Positions 18,486-26,782 of a stretch of 64,000 bases of DNA are shown here, in pieces. The notes beneath the pieces are model-generated. The model saw only the letters and a program-made list of their open reading frames with translations, did not search any database and was not told the origin of the DNA. The stretch is from Halorientalis marina (GTDB taxonomy: Archaea; Halobacteriota; Halobacteria; Halobacteriales; Haloarculaceae). Both the position numbers and the translations under genes were made by a program. Position 1 is the stretch's first letter; each line of letters starts with the position of its first letter. The stretch covers positions 620,001-684,000 of the forward strand of contig NZ_CP095487.1 in NCBI RefSeq assembly GCF_023028345.1, given 5' to 3'.

Positions 18486-18816
18486 CACTTCTTTCCTCCG
18501 GTTTTCGGCAACTTCAGCCATTCTACGCGGGGTCGTAACGAAATCGGCTGCAATTCGTCACGATTCGTGGTGCGAATCATCGCTGGCCTGCGATTCGCAT
18601 TCTGGGATTCAGAGACAGACGAGATAATAAGTCGGCCACTGAGGGGTGAATCAGACACGGAACAGGTAGGAGCGGTCGCCAAATTTAGAAACGCTCCTAA
18701 CTCACCATCGTATTTTGCGATTCGGAAATGAACGATATTCTCTGAACACCACCACTTTAAAATAATAATCAACCAACAAGTATGATGCCCACTCGATGGT
18801 GGTGTGGGTGGAAATC
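18486..18816. other. Left end of element 1, no gene seen
   Basis: Blocks such as TTTTCGGC..TTCAGCC..TTCTAC (18502-18526) and ATTCGTCACGATTCGTG (about 18554) have counterparts in the same order at the left end of element 2. An AT-rich stretch at 18760-18780 is the likely promoter for the beta-helix gene. Confidence 0.5.
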
Positions 18817-20034
18817 ATGACACGCAAACCTTCAACTAACAACGACGGGCCCGACCCATCCGACGAACTGAGAGAGAAATTCGACCGGCGACAGGTGCTT
18901 CGAGGCTTGGGTGCCGGAACGACTGTCACCGCTCTCAGTCTTGGAAGCGTCGGTACTGCGGCAGCCGCAACGACCACCGTCTCCGGTGGCGGCGATGCGC
19001 TTCAGAATGCGATTGACGGCGCAAGTGACGGCGATACGCTCGTTGTGACGGACTCTGCAACGTATGATCCCGTAACTGTCGACGTCAGCGTCACGATTGA
19101 AACAGACGCCGATCCGACTATCGAAGGAGACGGTGGTACCGGCGCGGCAGTCAGTATCGAGGCCGACGACGTTACGTTTGCGGGGTTCACCGTCACGAAT
19201 CCTGACGGCCTTCTCGGCATCAAAGTTCAAACGGACTACGACGGCGCGACAATCGAAGACAACACAGTCGAAGATGTCGGACCGACTGGACGTCTCGGCG
19301 TGACCGGAATCATCGTCGGACAGGGTGACCACGACGATATCGAGATCTCGAACAACGTCATCCAAAATCTCGATCAAGAGACGACCGATGATTCTGGATT
19401 CCCGACAGTCAACGGGATTCTCTTTGATGCGGATGGTTCTACTCCGGGAACGATCACGAACACGGCGGTCAACAACAACGTAATCCGCGACGTCGAAAGC
19501 GACATTGCGCCGCTCGGTATCGTCGTCCAGCACGAGACCGACGGCGTCGATATCAACAACAACGAAATCAGGGACCTCACTGCCGCCGATGATACCGATT
19601 CGGATCCCAGTGATGGCGTCGATTTCGGCTTCACCTTCGCACAGGGGATCAACATCGCGTCGCCGTCCACGGCTGACACGGTCGTCAATCACAACGTAAT
19701 TGAGAATATCACGAGTGCTGAGACGATTCTGCCAGAAGCAGTCAAAATCGATGGCGACGGTGGTGGTGTCAAATTCCGAGCGAACCAGTTCCTCGTCGCA
19801 GTTGGACTTAACAACAGGAATGGGACTGACGGCGGCAGCCGGGACCCGTCGGACGACCCCGTCATCGACGCGAAGAATAACTGGTGGGGTAGTCGGAAAG
19901 GCCCGGAGGAAGCAGACTTCAATCAGGACGCTGACGACGACAAACGAAGTGATGTTGTTGGAAATGTCACGTACGAGCCGTTCCTGCGAAACCCACCAGG
20001 CAAAAACTCGAACAAAGGTAATGGTTCCCCCTGA
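18817..20034 (+). CDS. Tat-exported right-handed parallel beta-helix protein
   Basis: The product is 405 residues. Residues 23-50 form a twin-arginine signal, DRRQVLRGLGAGTTVTALSLG, with cleavage near AAA. The rest shows NosD/pectate-lyase-like coil repeats: short strands with NN turns such as ISNNVIQNLD, VNNNVIRDVE, INNNEIRDLT and VNHNVIENIT. A final NNWWGSRKGP block closes the helix. Such proteins bind or cleave polysaccharides or act as surface adhesins; no catalytic residues can be named. ATG 18817 fits the Tat signal better than GTG/ATG 18796. Confidence 0.85.
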   Translation: MTRKPSTNNDGPDPSDELREKFDRRQVLRGLGAGTTVTALSLGSVGTAAAATTTVSGGGDALQNAIDGASDGDTLVVTDSATYDPVTVDVSVTIETDADPTIEGDGGTGAAVSIEADDVTFAGFTVTNPDGLLGIKVQTDYDGATIEDNTVEDVGPTGRLGVTGIIVGQGDHDDIEISNNVIQNLDQETTDDSGFPTVNGILFDADGSTPGTITNTAVNNNVIRDVESDIAPLGIVVQHETDGVDINNNEIRDLTAADDTDSDPSDGVDFGFTFAQGINIASPSTADTVVNHNVIENITSAETILPEAVKIDGDGGGVKFRANQFLVAVGLNNRNGTDGGSRDPSDDPVIDAKNNWWGSRKGPEEADFNQDADDDKRSDVVGNVTYEPFLRNPPGKNSNKGNGSP

Positions 20035-20401
20035 ATAATATCTGCTCCTTATTTTTAGCTCTCTATCATTGTACTGCCGTTCCAACTAACCACCCGAAAG
20101 CACCAGGATTAAACGGATTCTTTGAAACAGCGTAACGGAACCCCCGCGAGTCCACTTCCACCTCATCCTTCATTTTCGGACGATTTAGCCCTTCTACTGT
20201 CTTCTGAGCATGTGGTTGCTGAACTCGAAAAGAATTCGTTACGAGTCGTGACGGAGGTCATCACTGGCTTTGATCTGTGTTCCACGACACGGAGACAGAG
20301 GGGATACTCAATCGGGATTGAGGGGTATCGACAGGTCCCCTGACCGAGTCAAGAGCGCGTTCTCCGAAACGCTTTAGACCATAGTTCGCGTACTATAAAC
20401 T
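20035..20401. other. Junction of elements 1 and 2, no gene seen
   Basis: This stretch holds the right end of element 1 (20100-20156, including the attachment core) and the left end of element 2 (from 20157). TTTAGA and ACTATAAA elements just before 20402 are a probable promoter for the HTH gene. Confidence 0.6.
20142..20156 (+). repeat. Attachment core, copy 2 (between elements 1 and 2)
   Basis: Exact 15-base copy of the tRNA-Ala 3' end. It lies in a 57-base block (20100-20156) that differs from 21665-21721 at only four positions. Confidence 0.85.
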
Positions 20402-21031
20402 ATGTCTGACGCCCCACCTACCACCCGCCCTTCGGACTCGGGGCACACGGCCCACGGATTTTTCGTCTTCCAAGAACTGCTGAGAGTCCCCGAGCTCGCC
20501 CGGCTCTACACGGATCTCTTGATCAACTCCCCGACGACGGTCACCGCAGCCCGTGACCGCCAGGAATTCTCGAAGAGTACCGCCTACAAGTACGCCAACA
20601 TGCTGGCCGAGTTGGCAGTCGCAGAGGAACTCGACGAGTACGAAGATGGATCGGCTCTCTGGCGTGCCGAACCTGTAAGCGGCAACTGGACGGACGAAAC
20701 GACGCTCGAACTCGGCCCGGTCATCGTTGCCGTCTATGGGGCCACAAGCGTCGATGACGACCTCGAACTGTTCGTTGACCGTCACGGGAAGGCAGCCCTC
20801 GCACCCGCCGTTACGGCGACGATTGAATACCTCCAAGGCAACACGACGCGCCGCGGCGTCGCAGACGACCTCGGTGTCCCTGCCGCGGAGGCTATCGCGG
20901 TCACACAGGCAATCGAGCGGATCATCGCTGTGGTGAAAGATCACGATCCGACGCTCGACGATAGCAGGTTCGAGGTCGATGTCCACGACCGGGCAATCGA
21001 GCAGGCACCGTACCAGCGCAGCGATGAGTGA
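20402..21031 (+). CDS. Putative HTH protein, antitoxin-like partner of a PIN protein
   Basis: The product is 209 residues. Residues 40-85 contain a winged-helix-like segment, TVTAARDRQEFSKSTAYKY, with ANMLAELAVAEEL after it. A second helical domain lies near residue 140 (TRRGVADDLGVPAAEA). I recognise the type from haloarchaeal plasmids and islands (possibly DUF7437) but not a function. The stop overlaps the next gene by eight bases, and such overlapping pairs of HTH and nuclease genes often act as toxin-antitoxin modules. Confidence 0.7.
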   Translation: MSDAPPTTRPSDSGHTAHGFFVFQELLRVPELARLYTDLLINSPTTVTAARDRQEFSKSTAYKYANMLAELAVAEELDEYEDGSALWRAEPVSGNWTDETTLELGPVIVAVYGATSVDDDLELFVDRHGKAALAPAVTATIEYLQGNTTRRGVADDLGVPAAEAIAVTQAIERIIAVVKDHDPTLDDSRFEVDVHDRAIEQAPYQRSDE

Positions 21032-21572
21032 GCCGCATCCGTCGCCGTTTCCGACTGCGCTCGTCCTCGATACGAGTTTTCTCCGAACGATCGGTGGGAC
21101 GGGAAGCGACTCTTATCAGACGGTCGTTCAGTACGTTCGAGCCGAAGACCGAGAGCTGCACCTGAGTAACGGTGTCGTCGAAGAACTGAACGAACAGCGT
21201 GGCTACATCAGCGTTGATTGGGTAGACCGAGCGGACACGGCGGAGTGGATTACGCTCGTGGGTGATGTGCAACCGGGCGTCCGGGTTCACGATGGACCGC
21301 GTGCTGGTGAAGTCATGGACCGGGCTCACGAGCGGTTGGCGACGTTCGAGAAGACAGATCCTGATGAGTTGCGGAAGACGGACTCGGAACTGCCGGCGGT
21401 CGGCGTGATGCTTCTTGGCTCAACGTCGCACGACTCCGTCGGAATCCTGATGGACGACCGGAACGCTGAACGAGCGATCGCCGGCGTCATTGAGAACTCG
21501 TACTACGAAGGGCGTATCCGCGTCATCGATATCTGGACGGCGATCGAATACATGGAGTCACGAATCGGGTAA
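21024..21572 (+). CDS. PIN-like nuclease domain protein, toxin-like
   Basis: The product is 182 residues. PIN-fold acidic positions are visible: ALVLDTSFLRTIGG near residue 13, VVEELNEQ near residue 51, and a C-terminal DDRNAERA near residue 148. PIN-domain proteins are usually Mg-dependent ribonucleases. ATG 21024 overlaps the upstream HTH gene by eight bases, which ties expression of the two together. Confidence 0.7.
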   Translation: MSEPHPSPFPTALVLDTSFLRTIGGTGSDSYQTVVQYVRAEDRELHLSNGVVEELNEQRGYISVDWVDRADTAEWITLVGDVQPGVRVHDGPRAGEVMDRAHERLATFEKTDPDELRKTDSELPAVGVMLLGSTSHDSVGILMDDRNAERAIAGVIENSYYEGRIRVIDIWTAIEYMESRIG

Positions 21573-21706
21573 AAGAGGGTACCCGAGAGAAGCAGAGACA
21601 TCCATCAACTGTACCAGTATTTCCGTGGTACCACTGAACCGACCACCATCATAACCGACAGACGGCACCGGGATTAAACGGATTCTTTGAAGCGGTGTAA
21701 CGGAAC

Positions 21707-21721
21707 CCCCGCGAGTCCACT
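21707..21721 (+). repeat. Attachment core, copy 3 (right end of element 2)
   Basis: Exact 15-base copy of the tRNA-Ala 3' end, at the end of a 57-base block matching 20100-20156. Sequence beyond it is presumably the original downstream flank of tRNA-Ala. Confidence 0.85.
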
Positions 21722-21865
21722 CCACCTTTCATCGGGTTCGCCGTCGGCGAACTGCTCGCGACAAAAACGGCCCCGGAAATCGGAGATTCCTGGTGGGCCA
21801 TGCGAGACGGTCACTCTCGCGGACGTGGACGAAAAATGCCGAGTCCTCACTGCGTTCGCACTCGG
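21722..21865 (+). repeat. Dispersed hairpin-rich intergenic repeat, copy D (degenerate)
   Basis: CCACCTTT, CGGGTTCGCC/GGCGAAC, CTCGCGACAAAAACG, GGACGAAAAATGCCGAG and CTCGG occur in the same order as in copy A. Many substitutions and about 50 inserted bases have weakened the stems. Before integration this copy would have directly followed the tRNA-Ala gene. Confidence 0.6.
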
Positions 21866-21955
21866 AGATTGTCATTGCTCCCGGCGTAGTTTCCACCGGT
21901 CAGGCGGAACGAGTTCGCCCCTATCGTTTTCAATCCGCGGGCTGACGTAGGGGGC

Positions 21956-23245
21956 GTGAACCTCTGGTCGGACCCACTCCGGCGGCGGTGGATCGTCTGG
22001 GGCGCGCTGGCGCTTGCCTTCCTGTTGGTGAACGTCCACCGGCTCTCGACGGCGGTGCTCTCGGAAGACCTGATGCGGGCGTTCGACACGACCGGGGCGG
22101 CGCTGGGCACGCTCCACTCGGCGTTTTTTTACATCTACGCGCCGATGCAGGTCCTCGCGGGCGTGTTCGCCGACCGGCTCGGCATCCGCCGGACGGCGAC
22201 CATCGGGACGGTCGTAATGAGCGTCGGCGGACTCGCCTTCGGGCTGGCGAACTCCTATCTCGTGGCCTTTCTCGCCCGGGTGGCTATCGGCCTGGGGGCG
22301 AGCGTGATCTTCATCGCCACGCTCCGGTTCTGTGCGAACTGGTACCGACCCGACGAGTTCGCGACGATGAGCGGGCTGACGATCGCCATCGCGGGCGTTG
22401 GCGGCATCCTCGCGACGACGCCGCTGGCGATCGTCGTCTCGACGCTCGGCCTTCGGTGGAGCCTGCTCGGGATCGGTGTCCTCGGGCTGGTCGTCGCGGT
22501 CGTCGTCTGGTTGCTGGCGCGTGACACGCCCGCGGACGCCGGATTGCCGTCAGTCGAGAACGTCCCGTCGACGCCGACGCTGTCGCTGGGCGAGGTCGGG
22601 GCGAACGTCCGCACGGTCATGGCCGAGCGGGAGACCTGGCTCGCCGGCCTCGCGCTGTTCACCTCGACCGGTATCAACATCACCGTCATCGGACTGTGGG
22701 GCATCCCGTACGTCGCGCAGGTGTACGAGCGGTCGGTGACGGCGGCGTCGACGCTGACGCTACTCGGGAGCGTGGGACTGGTCGTCGGCCCGCCCGTCGT
22801 CGGGCGGCTCTCGGACCGGTTGGAGCGGCGGACGGAGCTGATGGTGGTCGGCGCGGGGCTGTACACGGCGACGTTCGCGGTACTGGCGGTCACCGGTCAG
22901 CCGCCGCTGCCCGTCGTCGGGGTGCTCTTTTTCGTCGCGAGCTTCCTCGCCGGGGCGTACGCGCTCGGGTACGCGGTGATCAAAGACCGGCACGGGAGCG
23001 CCGCGAGCGGGGTGGCGACGGGCGCGGTCAACGCCGTCGGGTTCGCGGGTGCGGCGGTCTTCCCGACGATCATGGGCGCCATCCTCGACGCCTACTGGAC
23101 AAACGAGACCGTCGCCGGTGCTCGCGTGTACACGACCTTCGGCTACCGGGTGATGTTCGGCCTCGCGGCGGCCGGCGGCCTCGTCTCGCTGTGCTGTGTC
23201 GCGTACCTCCACTACCGGACGACTGACGCCACTACCGACGACTGA
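21956..23245 (+). CDS. MFS transporter
   Basis: The product is 429 residues with twelve hydrophobic segments. The loop 2-3 signature is visible as ADRLGIRRTATIGT near residue 75 and again in the second half as GRLSDRLERRTELMVVG near residue 283. This is the pattern of the major facilitator superfamily. The substrate cannot be told. GTG 21956 fits the family start (short N-terminus before RRRWIVWGALALAFLLVNVH). The last codons lie inside a 19-base tandem repeat. Confidence 0.88.
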   Translation: MNLWSDPLRRRWIVWGALALAFLLVNVHRLSTAVLSEDLMRAFDTTGAALGTLHSAFFYIYAPMQVLAGVFADRLGIRRTATIGTVVMSVGGLAFGLANSYLVAFLARVAIGLGASVIFIATLRFCANWYRPDEFATMSGLTIAIAGVGGILATTPLAIVVSTLGLRWSLLGIGVLGLVVAVVVWLLARDTPADAGLPSVENVPSTPTLSLGEVGANVRTVMAERETWLAGLALFTSTGINITVIGLWGIPYVAQVYERSVTAASTLTLLGSVGLVVGPPVVGRLSDRLERRTELMVVGAGLYTATFAVLAVTGQPPLPVVGVLFFVASFLAGAYALGYAVIKDRHGSAASGVATGAVNAVGFAGAAVFPTIMGAILDAYWTNETVAGARVYTTFGYRVMFGLAAAGGLVSLCCVAYLHYRTTDATTDD

Positions 23246-23277
23246 CGCCACTACCGACGACTGACGCCACTACCGAC
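23221..23277 (+). repeat. Three perfect 19-base tandem repeats over the MFS stop codon
   Basis: The unit GACTGACGCCACTACCGAC occurs at 23221, 23240 and 23259, followed by a partial fourth copy. The MFS stop TGA (23243-23245) falls in the second unit; the frame of the first unit reads TDATTD. Confidence 0.9.
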
Positions 23278-23324
23278 GACCGACACCGTCGCGACCGACG
23301 ACTCAGCCCGCGGCGGGGTCGTCC

Positions 23325-24431
23325 TCATCCGTCGATTTCGTCGCGGTCGACGACGAGGACGGCGACCTCCAGCCGCCCGTGACGCACATCGAGCCGGCGG
23401 GTCGGCTCGAACGGCACCAGGTCCTCCCGGGCCGTGAACAGGACCAGTCGGTCCCACTCCGCATCCCGCAGGTTCGCGAAGAACTCCGTGTAGAGCGTGC
23501 CGAGCCCCTCCTGTTCCGTCCGGACGCCGAAGGGCATGTCGACGATCACGGCCTCGGTGTCGACTGCGGCGGTCGTGGCGTCGGCGGCCTCGAAGGCCAC
23601 GGCGTCGGCGACGCCGGCCTCGCGGGCGTTCTCCCGGGCCGCCGTGACCCACCTGTCTTCGATATCGAGGCCGCGGATCGGTGCGGCGAGTTCCCGCGGC
23701 TCGACCGCCGCCCGCTCCCGTTCGAGCGCCCCGTCGTCGAGAAACCGGAGGTCGGTCAGTGCGAACTCCCGGCCGGGTGCCAGCGGGCGGTTCCCGGCGA
23801 GGAGCGCGGCCTCGATGGGGATCGTGCCACAGCCACACATGGGGTCGAGGACGGCCGTGTCGGCGTCGACGCCGGCCAGCCGGCACAGCGCGGCGGCCAT
23901 CGTCGGCCGCACCGGGGCATCGTGGTCGCGGACGCGGTACGGGCGCCGGTGGAGCGAGGTCTCACCGGTCGCGTCGATTGCCAGCCGGAACCGATCCTCG
24001 CGGACGGTGGCCCGGAAGACGACCTCGGGGTCGTCCAGGTCGACGGGGATACGCTCCCCGGTGGCCGCCCGGAGGTCGTCGACGATGGCCTGCCCGACGC
24101 GCTCGGCCACGTCCATGCTCGTGAAGTCGTGTTCGCCGATCCGCTTCCCACGGACCGCGATGGGCTGGTCCGGGTCGACGTACTCGGCGAGGGGGACCGC
24201 TCTCACCTGATCGTAAGCGTCGGCCGGCGTCTCGATGGCCCCGCCCGTCAGTTCCACGAGCACGCGGTTGAGCGTCCGCGCCCGGCAGTGGAGCCGTGTG
24301 AGGTCGGCCTCGTCCCCGTCGAACCCGATGAGGCCGGGACGCTCGACTGTCACGGCCGCGCCGGTCAGCTCCCGGACCTCGCCGGCGCTGACCGACTCGA
24401 ACCCGCGGTTCGTGGTGGCGAGCAGGCGCAC
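23325..24431 (-). CDS. THUMP-domain RNA guanine-N2 methyltransferase (Trm14/TrmG10 type)
   Basis: The product is 368 residues. The N-terminal 160 residues form a ferredoxin-like plus THUMP RNA-binding region (LLATTNRGFESVSAGEV). The C-terminal SAM-dependent domain has motif I VLDPMCGCGTIPIEAALLAG and motif IV DMPFG. The DMPFG form resembles the THUMPD3/Trm14 m2G6 branch more than the DPPYG of TrmG10. The target (tRNA position 6 or 10) is therefore uncertain. The gene is divergent from the MBL-like gene. Confidence 0.85.
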   Translation of the reverse strand: MRLLATTNRGFESVSAGEVRELTGAAVTVERPGLIGFDGDEADLTRLHCRARTLNRVLVELTGGAIETPADAYDQVRAVPLAEYVDPDQPIAVRGKRIGEHDFTSMDVAERVGQAIVDDLRAATGERIPVDLDDPEVVFRATVREDRFRLAIDATGETSLHRRPYRVRDHDAPVRPTMAAALCRLAGVDADTAVLDPMCGCGTIPIEAALLAGNRPLAPGREFALTDLRFLDDGALERERAAVEPRELAAPIRGLDIEDRWVTAARENAREAGVADAVAFEAADATTAAVDTEAVIVDMPFGVRTEQEGLGTLYTEFFANLRDAEWDRLVLFTAREDLVPFEPTRRLDVRHGRLEVAVLVVDRDEIDG

Positions 24432-24534
24432 GGGTCGACTCGGGGCGGCGACGCCCCTGTGTCTTTCGTCGGGAGCGTCCCGACGCGTCGCCCACGTCGG
24501 TGGGGATTTACCGGTCCGGCTCCAGGGTGGGCGT

Positions 24535-25239
24535 ATGCCAGCGAAGGTGACCGAACCCGCGAGCGAGTTCGCGACGATCGACCGCTGGGACGGGGGCGTC
24601 GGCTGGGTGCCCCATCCCGAGGAGACGATGCAGCGGGCCAGCCACGCGCTCGCGACCGACGAGGGCGTCTGGGTGGTGGACCCGGTCGACGCCGACGGGA
24701 TCGACGACCTGATCGCCGAGTTCGGCGAGGTACGGGGTGTGGTCGTCCTCTCGAACCACCACCTCCGGGACGCCCCGGCGGTCGCGGCCCGCCACGACGT
24801 GCCGGTGTACCTCCCCGCGCGGATGACCGGCGTCGCCGACCGCGTGGACGGCCCCGTCGGCCGGATCGAGAACGGGGCGACCCTCGGCGCGTACGAACTG
24901 ATCGAGGTCGCACACAGCGACAGCGACTTCTGGCAGGAGTGGGCGCTGTCCGACGGCGAGACGCTCGTCTGCTCGGAGTCGGTCGGCGGCGCGCCCTACT
25001 TCACGGTCGACGACGAACGGCTGGGTATCATGCCGATGCGCCGGCTGTCGCCGCCGCGGGACGCGCTCGGCGACCTCGAACCCGAACGTGTCTTCTCGGG
25101 GCACGGCGCGGGCGTCCAGACGGAGGCGACGCCCGCCCTCGAGGAGGCCCTGCGGACCTCACGACGGCGGTTCCCGCGCGCACTGCTCGCACACGGCCGC
25201 GACCAACTCGGAACGGTCACTGCGGCGTTGCGCACCTAA
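24535..25239 (+). CDS. Metallo-beta-lactamase-fold-like protein
   Basis: The product is 234 residues. The layout recalls the MBL fold: WVVDPVDADGIDDLI, then VVVLSNHHLRDAPAVAARH where the HxHxDH motif would lie, and VFSGHGAGV near residue 190. The first metal motif is degenerate (NHHLRDA), so catalytic activity is doubtful. ATG 24535 is used; upstream in-frame sequence is antisense to the methyltransferase. Confidence 0.65.
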   Translation: MPAKVTEPASEFATIDRWDGGVGWVPHPEETMQRASHALATDEGVWVVDPVDADGIDDLIAEFGEVRGVVVLSNHHLRDAPAVAARHDVPVYLPARMTGVADRVDGPVGRIENGATLGAYELIEVAHSDSDFWQEWALSDGETLVCSESVGGAPYFTVDDERLGIMPMRRLSPPRDALGDLEPERVFSGHGAGVQTEATPALEEALRTSRRRFPRALLAHGRDQLGTVTAALRT

Positions 25240-25293
25240 ATCGGGCGCGTCAGGCCCCGGACTTATTTTTACGCGGCCGGCGATGGATGGGGT

Positions 25294-26715
25294 ATGGCGA
25301 CGGAGCACGAACAGGAGACTGGGGGATCGAGCGCGGGGGAGTCGGACGGGACTGGGCCGGGAACGGACGTTTCGAACCTGCCCTTGCCGCCGTACCCGCC
25401 GAACCTCGGGCCGTCACAGTTACACTTCGTCCGGCAGATGTGGGACACGCTCGATTTCATCGAGCGCGCCTTCGCCGAGCGGGACGTGGTGCGAACACGG
25501 GTGCCGAGCCAGGGGGACGTAATCGGCCTCTCTCACCCCGACCACATGAAACGCGTCCTGCTGACCGACCGCGACCAGTTCCGGAAAAGCGAGGACTTCC
25601 GCATCGCCTTCGGTGAGGGTCTGCTCACCGTCGAGGGCGAGGAGTGGCAACAGCAACGCGACGTGCTCCAGCCCCTCTTTACCCGACAGAGCGTGATGGG
25701 CTACGCCGACGGGATGGTCGAGCAGGTGCGCCGACGGACCCGCCGGTGGACCGACGGCGACCGCCTCGTCCTTCAGCAGGCGTTCACCGACATGACTCTC
25801 GACGTCATCTTCGCGACCGTCCTGGGCCGCGAACTCGCCGTCGACGGCGACGAGCGCATCCGCGACGCCGCCGAGCACCTCCACGACTGGTTCGTGCCCA
25901 CCTCCTACGCCCTCCCGGAGTGGCTGCTGACGCCCGCTCGATACCGGTTCAAGAAGGCAAAGGAGACCCTCGAGGCGGAGGCCAGCCGACTCCTCGACGA
26001 GAAACGCGGCGAGGCCATCACCGACCCCTCCGAGGCCGACGACCTGCTCTCCCTGCTCGTCGGCCTGCGCGAGGCCGGCGTCACCGACAGCGCGATGCTC
26101 TCCGACGAGCGCCTGCGCGACCAGATGGTCACCATCATCTTCGCCGGCCACGACACGACCACGACCACCCTGACCTTCGCCTTCTGGGCGCTCGCGAACA
26201 ATCCCGAGGTGTACGAACGCTTCCACGACGAGGTCGACGACCTCGACGGGCCGCCGACGATGGACGACCTCGACGACCTGGACGTGACCGAGCGGATTAT
26301 CACCGAGACCCTCCGGCTGTTCCCGCCGGTGTACATGCTCCCGCGGGAAGCCGACACCGACGTGGCCGTCGACGGCTACCGCATCCCCGAGGGCAACGTC
26401 GTCCACGTCCCGATCCGGGAGATTCACCGTGACGAGCGGTTCTTCGACGACCCCGAGACCTTCCGCCCCGCGCGGTGGGAGGACGACCTCCGGCAGGAAC
26501 TCCCCGACTTCGCCTACGCCCCCTTCGGCGGCGGCCCGCGCATCTGTATCGGCCGCCAGTTCGCCCTGCTGGAGGCGAAACTGACGATGGCGACCATCGG
26601 CCGGAACTACAAGCTCTACTGGCTCGGCGAGAACGACGGGGCGGAACCGCCCACCTCGCCACAGATGACCCTCCGAATGGAGTCCGGCCAGGAGTTCCTC
26701 GTCACCGAGCGGTAG
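25294..26715 (+). CDS. Cytochrome P450
   Basis: The product is 473 residues. The I-helix oxygen-binding motif is AGHDTTTTTL, the ExxR motif is ETLRLFPPVY, and the haem loop FGGGPRICIGRQFALLE carries ligand Cys418. There is no N-terminal membrane anchor; the first 30 residues are acidic and disordered. Haloarchaeal P450s of this kind (CYP174-like) may act on lipids or carotenoids, but no substrate can be assigned. It converges with an NAD-dependent reductase gene. Confidence 0.95.
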   Translation: MATEHEQETGGSSAGESDGTGPGTDVSNLPLPPYPPNLGPSQLHFVRQMWDTLDFIERAFAERDVVRTRVPSQGDVIGLSHPDHMKRVLLTDRDQFRKSEDFRIAFGEGLLTVEGEEWQQQRDVLQPLFTRQSVMGYADGMVEQVRRRTRRWTDGDRLVLQQAFTDMTLDVIFATVLGRELAVDGDERIRDAAEHLHDWFVPTSYALPEWLLTPARYRFKKAKETLEAEASRLLDEKRGEAITDPSEADDLLSLLVGLREAGVTDSAMLSDERLRDQMVTIIFAGHDTTTTTLTFAFWALANNPEVYERFHDEVDDLDGPPTMDDLDDLDVTERIITETLRLFPPVYMLPREADTDVAVDGYRIPEGNVVHVPIREIHRDERFFDDPETFRPARWEDDLRQELPDFAYAPFGGGPRICIGRQFALLEAKLTMATIGRNYKLYWLGENDGAEPPTSPQMTLRMESGQEFLVTER

Positions 26716-26782
26716 CCGGTCGGCGCGGTGCGGGGGCCGGGCGACGGGTCCGGGCAGCGGACCCTGCGCCGCCCCGGCGCAC

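Larger units (their letters stand above)
18486..20156. mobile_element. Integrase-less integrative element 1 at tRNA-Ala
   Basis: About 1.67 kb lies between the tRNA 3' end and the second core copy. Its right end (20100-20142) closely matches the right end of element 2, and its left end is recognisably related to the left end of element 2. Base composition is more AT-rich than the flanks. The only cargo is a Tat-exported beta-helix protein. No recombinase is present, so movement would need an integrase acting in trans. Confidence 0.75.
20157..21721. mobile_element. Integrase-less integrative element 2 at tRNA-Ala
   Basis: About 1.57 kb is bounded by exact attachment cores. Both ends are homologous to those of element 1, so the two are tandem members of one family. 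Cargo is an overlapping HTH/PIN-like gene pair, plausibly a toxin-antitoxin module that stabilises the element. No recombinase is visible. Confidence 0.75.
21573..21955. other. Right junction of element 2 and degenerate repeat, no gene seen
   Basis: The region holds the right end of element 2 with attachment core copy 3, then a decayed copy D of the hairpin repeat, then the promoter region of the MFS gene. Confidence 0.6.

Noticed and set aside
20142-21721. Additional tRNA genes or pseudo-tRNAs at the repeated tRNA 3' ends
   Set aside because: Only 15 bases of the tRNA are present; no D or anticodon arm precedes them. They are attachment sites.
23221-23277. Possible CRISPR array
   Set aside because: The copies are contiguous with no spacers, and no cas gene is nearby. 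It is a simple tandem repeat.
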